A DNA stretch of 11,255 nucleotides. It comes from Pseudomonadota bacterium. GTDB lineage: Bacteria; Pseudomonadota; Gammaproteobacteria; Burkholderiales; Burkholderiaceae_B. A model generated the notes under the pieces. It worked only from the letters and a program-made list of their open reading frames with translations. It was not told the DNA's origin and made no database searches. The stretch covers positions 1 to 11,255 of the forward strand of contig JAEWEH010000397.1 of the NCBI GenBank assembly GCA_023389535.1. Reading direction: 5' to 3'. This document shows, piece after piece, positions 6,907-11,255 of this stretch. A program made the translations under genes and the position numbers. Position 1 is the first letter of the stretch, and each line of letters opens with the position of its first letter.

Positions 6907-8124
6907 ATGCGTACCCTGATCGTCAATGCCACTGTTATTGATTGCGTGCATCCCGACCTGAAGTCCGACACGACCGTCGTGGTCGAAGACAAGCGGATTC
7001 GCCAGATTGCCCCCAACGGCAGCATATCAGCCGGCCCGGAAGACCGGGTCATTGACCTGAAGGGTGCCTACCTGCTGCCCGGACTATGGGATGTACACAT
7101 CCATCCAGATTACCATTCGCTTGCGGAAATGCCGCTACCTGACCAAGTCACCCTGTTTGGCCATCGTCTGCAATCCGCACTGATGGATTCGGGCATCGTG
7201 GGTTTCCGCTGCGCGGGCGCCCACGACTATATGGATGTGGCATGGCGGCGCAGTTTCGAGGCTGGGCAATTCATCGGCCCGCGGCTGTTCGCTAGCGGAT
7301 ATTTTTTGACGACTACGGGCGGGCATTTCCTGACATCCGGGCATGCGCGCGAGTGCGACGGCCCCTATGGCTTCGTGCAAGCCATACGGGAAGGCATCAA
7401 GAACGGTGTCGACCATATCAAGCTTAATCTGTCCGGCGGCATCCTAGGGCCTTCGTGGGATCTGCACACCCAGTCTTTTCTGCTGGATGACGAGATCAAG
7501 GCGGCGTTCGACATCTGCAAACTGCGCGGCTTCAAGGTCATGGCGCACGCCACCAACCCGCAGGCGGTGAAAGCGGCCATTACCCTGGGCGCGCACAGCA
7601 TCGAACATGGCTACATCATGGACGATGAATGCATAGAACTGCTGCTGAAGCATGATGTGTGGCTGGTGCCCACGCTGGCCATCAGCCATCTGACGCCGGG
7701 CCAGGCCAAGAACAAGTGGGAAAGCCTGTGGACGCAGCAACGCGGCATGTCGCATGCTTTGTGCTGCCGAGCCGAAGCCGCCAGCGAAACCCATACCGAG
7801 TGGTTCGCCAAGGCCGTGAAGGCGGGCGTCAAGATGGCGCTGGGTTCGGACATCCGGCCGCTGAAGGATGCTGCTCTGCTGGAAATGGGCTTATGGACGC
7901 GCCATGGCGCTATGCCCTGGCAGACGCTGGTTGCCGCCACCCGGCATGGCGCCGCCATATGCGGCGTGGGGGATGAGCTTGGCACTATCGAAGTGGGCAA
8001 GGTGGCCGACCTTATCGTTGTCGGGGCGAACCCCCTGGACGATATCAACAACGTTCGGAAACTGCAGTTGGTCATGCAGAACGGCGAGATCGTCTCGGAT
8101 AAGAGACGGCCCGCCCGTTCATAA
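6907..8124 (+). CDS. Amidohydrolase-superfamily metal-dependent hydrolase
   Basis: This 405-residue protein is an amidohydrolase related to imidazolonepropionase and to dinuclear-zinc prolidase/carboxypeptidase-like enzymes. The small beta-sandwich is split between the N-terminus (IVNATVIDCV) and C-terminus (GTIEVGKVADLIVVGANPLD), as is typical. All metal ligands of the dinuclear type can be seen: His64 and His66 in DVHIHPD, a likely carboxylated Lys172 in DHIKLNLSGG, His214 in VMAHATN, His234 in SIEHGY and Asp315 in LGSDI. Relatives hydrolyse amide, peptide or cyclic amide bonds. GAGG at 6898-6901 is five bases before the ATG at 6907 and only two before the ATG at 6904, so 6907 is chosen. 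The gene follows the FAD enzyme by 61 bases and is likely in the same operon, but less tightly coupled. It may release the amino acid used by the upstream enzymes. Actual substrate unknown. Confidence 0.9.
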   Translation: MRTLIVNATVIDCVHPDLKSDTTVVVEDKRIRQIAPNGSISAGPEDRVIDLKGAYLLPGLWDVHIHPDYHSLAEMPLPDQVTLFGHRLQSALMDSGIVGFRCAGAHDYMDVAWRRSFEAGQFIGPRLFASGYFLTTTGGHFLTSGHARECDGPYGFVQAIREGIKNGVDHIKLNLSGGILGPSWDLHTQSFLLDDEIKAAFDICKLRGFKVMAHATNPQAVKAAITLGAHSIEHGYIMDDECIELLLKHDVWLVPTLAISHLTPGQAKNKWESLWTQQRGMSHALCCRAEAASETHTEWFAKAVKAGVKMALGSDIRPLKDAALLEMGLWTRHGAMPWQTLVAATRHGAAICGVGDELGTIEVGKVADLIVVGANPLDDINNVRKLQLVMQNGEIVSDKRRPARS

Positions 8125-8129
8125 ATGCC

Positions 8130-9116
8130 CTAGTCGACGCGTATGCCCGCGGCGTCGGCGACGGATTTCCAGCGCTCGACTTCCGAGGAGATGAAATCGG
8201 CAAACTCCTTAGGGGTCGATGCCGATGGTGTCAGGCCTTTTTCCAGCAGCATTTTGCTGACCGAAGGCGACTTGATGGCGTCGTTAAGCGCGGCGCTAAG
8301 TTTTTTGACAACGGGCGCCGGCATACCGGCAGGGCCGACGAAGCCGTTCCAGGTGCCGCCCTCCAGGCCGGATAGTCCAACTTCGGCCATGGTCGGAAGC
8401 TGCGGCGCCAGCGGCGAACGTTCCGGCATGGCCAGTGCAATGGCGCGCAGCTTGCCGGCCTTCACATGGGGCAGCACAACGCCCAGGCTTTCGAATTCCA
8501 CCTGCACTTGTCCGCCCAGCAGGTCGGTCATGGCCGGCCCACCGCCTTTGTATGGTACATGCGTCATGTTAAGGCCGGACTTGGATTTGAAGAGCTCGGC
8601 GAACAGGTGATTGGACGAGCCGTTGCCAAAAGAGGCGTAGTTAAGACTGCCAGGGTGGGCTTTGGCGTATGCTTCAAATTCCTGCATGTTGGTTGCAGGC
8701 ACCTGCGGGTTGACGACCAATGCGAAGGGAATCACCGTGGCCAGGCTAAGCGGCTGGAAGTCCTTCTGCGCGTCGTATGGCAGTTTCTTCTTCAACGCAT
8801 GGGCGATAGCCAGTTCCGGCGAGGCGCCCAAGAATATGGTGTAACCGTCAGGCGCAGCCTGAGCGACCGACGCGGCGGCAATCTGGCCGCTTGCTCCGGC
8901 GCGGTTTTCAACCACTACGGACTGCCCCAAGGATTTTCCCAGCTCATCCGCGATGATCCGGGCGACAATATCGACATTTCCGCCAACAGGGTAGCCCACG
9001 ATCATACGTATGGGATGGTTCGGGAAATCGTCAGCCGCGTGCGCCACTGGACTAAGCCCTGCTGCGGACAGAACACCACAGCCCAGCGCTAGCGAAATAA
9101 TAGATCGTCTCTTCAT
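8130..9116 (-). CDS. Bug/TctC-family periplasmic solute-binding protein (second copy)
   Basis: This 328-residue protein is a close paralogue of the receptor at 1369-2349. The two align without gaps by eye over nearly the whole mature length and share unusual strings such as GASP in the PDGYTIFLG loop and YASFG-GSSNHLF-ELFKS. The signal peptide is KRR, then a hydrophobic stretch and SPVAHA, with likely cleavage after residue 27. Conserved features are GYPVGGNVDI (41-50), VVVENRAGASGQIA (67-80), HVPYKGG (186-192) and GGTWNGF (253-259). The ATG at 9116 is preferred over a start 14 codons upstream because a strong AAAGGAGA (9121-9128) lies just before it and the signal peptide begins there. It is 75 bases downstream of the acyl-CoA synthetase and probably cotranscribed with it. 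No transporter membrane subunit is present. Its stop faces that of the amidohydrolase across five bases. Confidence 0.95.
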   Translation of the reverse strand: MKRRSIISLALGCGVLSAAGLSPVAHAADDFPNHPIRMIVGYPVGGNVDIVARIIADELGKSLGQSVVVENRAGASGQIAAASVAQAAPDGYTIFLGASPELAIAHALKKKLPYDAQKDFQPLSLATVIPFALVVNPQVPATNMQEFEAYAKAHPGSLNYASFGNGSSNHLFAELFKSKSGLNMTHVPYKGGGPAMTDLLGGQVQVEFESLGVVLPHVKAGKLRAIALAMPERSPLAPQLPTMAEVGLSGLEGGTWNGFVGPAGMPAPVVKKLSAALNDAIKSPSVSKMLLEKGLTPSASTPKEFADFISSEVERWKSVADAAGIRVD

Positions 9117-9138
9117 GACATCTCCTTTGGTTGGGGTG

Positions 9139-9157
9139 TGAGCATTTCCGTTGCTCA
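9139..9157. other. Small perfect hairpin in the leader of the second binding-protein gene
   Basis: TGAGCA (9139-9144) and TGCTCA (9152-9157) are perfectly complementary around a seven-base loop. The hairpin lies between the acyl-CoA synthetase stop and the Shine-Dalgarno of the binding protein on the minus strand. No U-run follows on the minus strand, so it does not look like an intrinsic terminator. It could be a processing or mRNA-stability element that allows different levels of ligase and receptor, or a chance repeat. Confidence 0.3.
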
Positions 9158-9191
9158 TCTGTAGGTCTTTGATTACATGGGACCGCCTTTG

Positions 9192-10811
9192 CTACTCGAT
9201 GAATTCTATGGCTCGCTGTTTCAGGGAAGCATCGTTACGCAATTGAAACTTGGCGACGCGATGGCTGGGGGTGTACGGAAGTTCGTCGACGAAAACGATA
9301 AAGCGCGGAAGCTTGGCCTTGCTCAGTTGTTGCTCGCACCAGGCGCGCAGGGCCGGCTCCGTCAGTGACGTTTGGGGGCGCTTGACCGCTACGATCAAGA
9401 TCTCGTCTTCGCCCAGGTCGGACTCCACGGGAATCGCCGCCGCAGCGTGTATGTCGGGATGCCGATTCACAATGTCATCCAGCTCGGCGCCCGATATATT
9501 TTCGCCACGCCGCCGGATGATGTCCTTCTGGCGGGCGATGAAGGTGTAGTAGCCGTCGCTTTCTTGCTTGACCAGGTCCCCCGTGTGGAACCAGCCGTCT
9601 TTCAGAACGCCCTGTGTGGCTTGCGGGTCTCGATAATATCCCTGCATCACGATGGGACTGTTGACAATCAGTTCGCCTATGGCGCCCTGATCGACATCCC
9701 GCCCGGTAGAGTCAACGATGCGCATGCGCGCATGGGGCATTTGCGGATCGGGATGCAGGGTGGGGATGCCTATGCTGCCTACCCGCTGCGGCCCTGAATA
9801 GGGGTTGCTGCATACACAGGGCGTTTCGGTCAGGCCATAGCCTTCTATCAAGGTCGGTATGCCGAATTCGTCCTGGAAGGCGCTATAAATATCCGGCGTG
9901 ATGGGTGCGCCATAAAGCTTGCTGATCTTGTGGTCCCGCACGAATTCTGACCTGGGCCGCCGCATCAGTATGCGGCCCACGGCCGCGATAATGTTGACCT
10001 GGGTGGCGCCGGTATCGGTTGCCAGTTTCCAGAAGCCGGACGCACTGAATCGGGGCGCGATGATCAGGCATGCCCCGGCGGCCGCGGCGCCCATCAAGGA
10101 ATAAATCAGCGCGTTGATGTGGAAAAACGGCAGCACGCACAGCATGCGGTCGCCTGGTTGCAGATGCAGGCGCTCTACTGAATATTCGCCCGCCATGACA
10201 ATACTCCGTTGGCTATGCATGACACCCTTCGGAAAGCCGGTGGTTCCGGAGGTGTAAAGGATCAGCCCCGTATCGTTCGGATTAACCCCCTTTGGCCGTT
10301 CGTTGCTGACGGATTTTGGTGTCGAACTGCCTGCATGATTTGCCAGCGACTTTTCCAGGTCCCCGCTTAAGATCAGGGTCTGGATGCCCATCGCCCGCGA
10401 TACGGATGTCTGCTGCAAGGTCCTGACGGCGTCATCCGATGCAAATACTACAGCCGGCCGCGCGTGATTGATGATGTATTCTGCCTCGGCCGGTTTCAAG
10501 TCCGGGTTCACGGGCACGAAGATCGCCCCCGTAGCCATCGTTGCAAAGACGATGGCTACATAGTCGGCGCTATTTCCTGCCATGAACGCGACTCGTTCTC
10601 CAGGCGCGACACCATGCGTGCGAAGCAAGTGGATGGTCTGCTCGACTTTTTCCCGGAATTCCCGCCAGTTGACTTCTTTCCCTTCGTAAACTAGGAAAGT
10701 CTGGTCGGCCCGCATCGCGGAGCGGCTTTCCAGCAGACCCCATAAGGTGCCGCCGTGGGACGGGTAGCTTCGCAGGACATCAAGGGGCGAGATTTCAGGC
10801 GCACGTGGCAT
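9192..10811 (-). CDS. Acyl-CoA synthetase (AMP-forming, CaiC-like acid-CoA ligase)
   Basis: This 539-residue member of the ANL adenylating superfamily would activate a carboxylic acid with ATP and CoA. The phosphate loop is YTSGTTGFPKGV (186-197). GYGLTET is at 324-330, the HTGD aspartate is Asp412, and the hinge and A8 segments are IARQKDIIRRRGENIS (425-440). The C-terminal A10 segment reads LPYTPSHRVAKFQLR (511-525). Where related ligases have Gly-Lys (for example TGKIQRFKLR), this has His517-Arg518, so the usual adenylation lysine appears to be arginine. The ATG at 10811 is chosen because it follows the hydratase stop by one base and is preceded by a GGGGCGG stretch. The longer frame upstream lies inside the hydratase gene. 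The overall pattern is closer to CaiC-type carnitine/crotonobetaine ligases and related acid-CoA ligases than to PaaK phenylacetate ligase. Substrate unknown. Confidence 0.93.
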   Translation of the reverse strand: MPRAPEISPLDVLRSYPSHGGTLWGLLESRSAMRADQTFLVYEGKEVNWREFREKVEQTIHLLRTHGVAPGERVAFMAGNSADYVAIVFATMATGAIFVPVNPDLKPAEAEYIINHARPAVVFASDDAVRTLQQTSVSRAMGIQTLILSGDLEKSLANHAGSSTPKSVSNERPKGVNPNDTGLILYTSGTTGFPKGVMHSQRSIVMAGEYSVERLHLQPGDRMLCVLPFFHINALIYSLMGAAAAGACLIIAPRFSASGFWKLATDTGATQVNIIAAVGRILMRRPRSEFVRDHKISKLYGAPITPDIYSAFQDEFGIPTLIEGYGLTETPCVCSNPYSGPQRVGSIGIPTLHPDPQMPHARMRIVDSTGRDVDQGAIGELIVNSPIVMQGYYRDPQATQGVLKDGWFHTGDLVKQESDGYYTFIARQKDIIRRRGENISGAELDDIVNRHPDIHAAAAIPVESDLGEDEILIVAVKRPQTSLTEPALRAWCEQQLSKAKLPRFIVFVDELPYTPSHRVAKFQLRNDASLKQRAIEFIE

Positions 10812-10812
10812 G

Positions 10813-11255
10813 TCACCGCCCCTTGTAGTCAGGTTCACGCTTTTCAATGAATGCCATGACGCCCTCGCGGTAGTCGTCACTGAAGCCACATTGCCTTTGG
10901 CAGCTTCTTTCCAGCTCCAACTGGTCTTCAAACGAGTTGGCGGACGAAGATTTGATTGCCCGTTTGATCATGCTTAGGCCCAATGTCGGCCCCTGCGCCA
11001 GTCTGTGGGCGATCTGCTGCGCGTATGAAGGTAGATCATCGTCATCGATTTGACGCCAGATCATTCCCACCGATGCGGCTTCTTCGGCGCTGATCCTATC
11101 GCCCAATAGCGCAATGCCCATGGCCCGCGCCTCGCCGACCAGCCTGGGCAGCAGATAGGTTGCACCTGCATCGGGAATGAGACCCAATCTGGAAAAGGAC
11201 AATACGAAGCTTGCCGAGCGCGCGGCGATCACCAGATCGCAGGCCAAGGCAATGC
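10813..11255 (-). CDS. PaaG-like enoyl-CoA hydratase/isomerase (crotonase family), N-terminus outside the window
   Basis: About 146 C-terminal codons are present and the gene enters from the right edge. The protein reads IALACDLVIAARSASF, the crotonase segment after the oxyanion glycine region. FSRLGLIPDAGATYLLPRLVG follows, then ARAMGIALLGDRISAEEA and GMIWRQIDDDDL. The C-terminal helix is YREGVMAFIEKREPDYKG. From memory this resembles PaaG of phenylacetate degradation closely, including the aspartate in IPDAG (codon 11172-11170) that occupies the catalytic position of PaaG. PaaG isomerises ring-epoxide CoA and also shifts double bonds in enoyl-CoA chains. The stop is one base from the ligase ATG, so the two genes are cotranscribed and probably act in sequence: acid activation, then double-bond isomerisation or hydration. 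Whether the true substrate is aromatic cannot be decided here. Confidence 0.9.
   Translation of the reverse strand, partial: IALACDLVIAARSASFVLSFSRLGLIPDAGATYLLPRLVGEARAMGIALLGDRISAEEAASVGMIWRQIDDDDLPSYAQQIAHRLAQGPTLGLSMIKRAIKSSSANSFEDQLELERSCQRQCGFSDDYREGVMAFIEKREPDYKGR

Noticed and set aside
9139-9157. Intrinsic terminator after the acyl-CoA synthetase gene
   Set aside because: The six-base stem is not GC-rich and has no following T-run on the minus strand.

Overview
The window looks like chromosome of a betaproteobacterium of the Burkholderiales, most likely Alcaligenaceae (Bordetella/Achromobacter relatives). The basis is high GC with GC-rich third codon positions, two orphan Bug/TctC-type periplasmic binding proteins (a family greatly expanded in that group), and a CaiB-type CoA-transferase, a LysR regulator and CoA-ligase genes packed around them. 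The genus is an inference. No RNA gene, CRISPR array, insertion sequence or phage gene is visible.

Layout. Bases 1-83 hold the last codons of a CaiB/BaiF-like CoA-transferase, followed by a 24-codon TGATG-coupled reading frame that may be a broken gene remnant. A LysR-type regulator (292-1236, minus strand) is divergent from a plus-strand operon: Bug-type solute-binding protein (1369-2349), ThDP-dependent decarboxylase/lyase (2441-4156), NAD(P)-dependent aldehyde dehydrogenase (4153-5598), DadA-like FAD amino acid dehydrogenase (5595-6845) and a dinuclear-metal amidohydrolase (6907-8124). The three middle genes overlap by four bases (ATGA) at each junction. Converging on this operon from the right is a minus-strand group: PaaG-like enoyl-CoA hydratase/isomerase (partial, 10813-11255), acyl-CoA synthetase (9192-10811) and a second Bug protein (8130-9116). 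The convergent stop codons are only five bases apart.

How the genes may work together (inference). The binding proteins would capture a carboxylated substrate in the periplasm. The amidohydrolase would cleave an amide or peptide-like bond and release an amino acid. The DadA-like enzyme would oxidise the amino acid to a 2-oxo acid, the ThDP enzyme would decarboxylate that to an aldehyde, and the aldehyde dehydrogenase would make the acid. The CoA ligase and PaaG-like crotonase (and perhaps the CoA-transferase) would then carry the acid into acyl-CoA degradation. The enzyme families are clear from motifs. The substrate is unknown and this assembled pathway is a hypothesis. The LysR protein probably senses a substrate or intermediate and acts on the 132-base divergent promoter region, which contains an inverted repeat.
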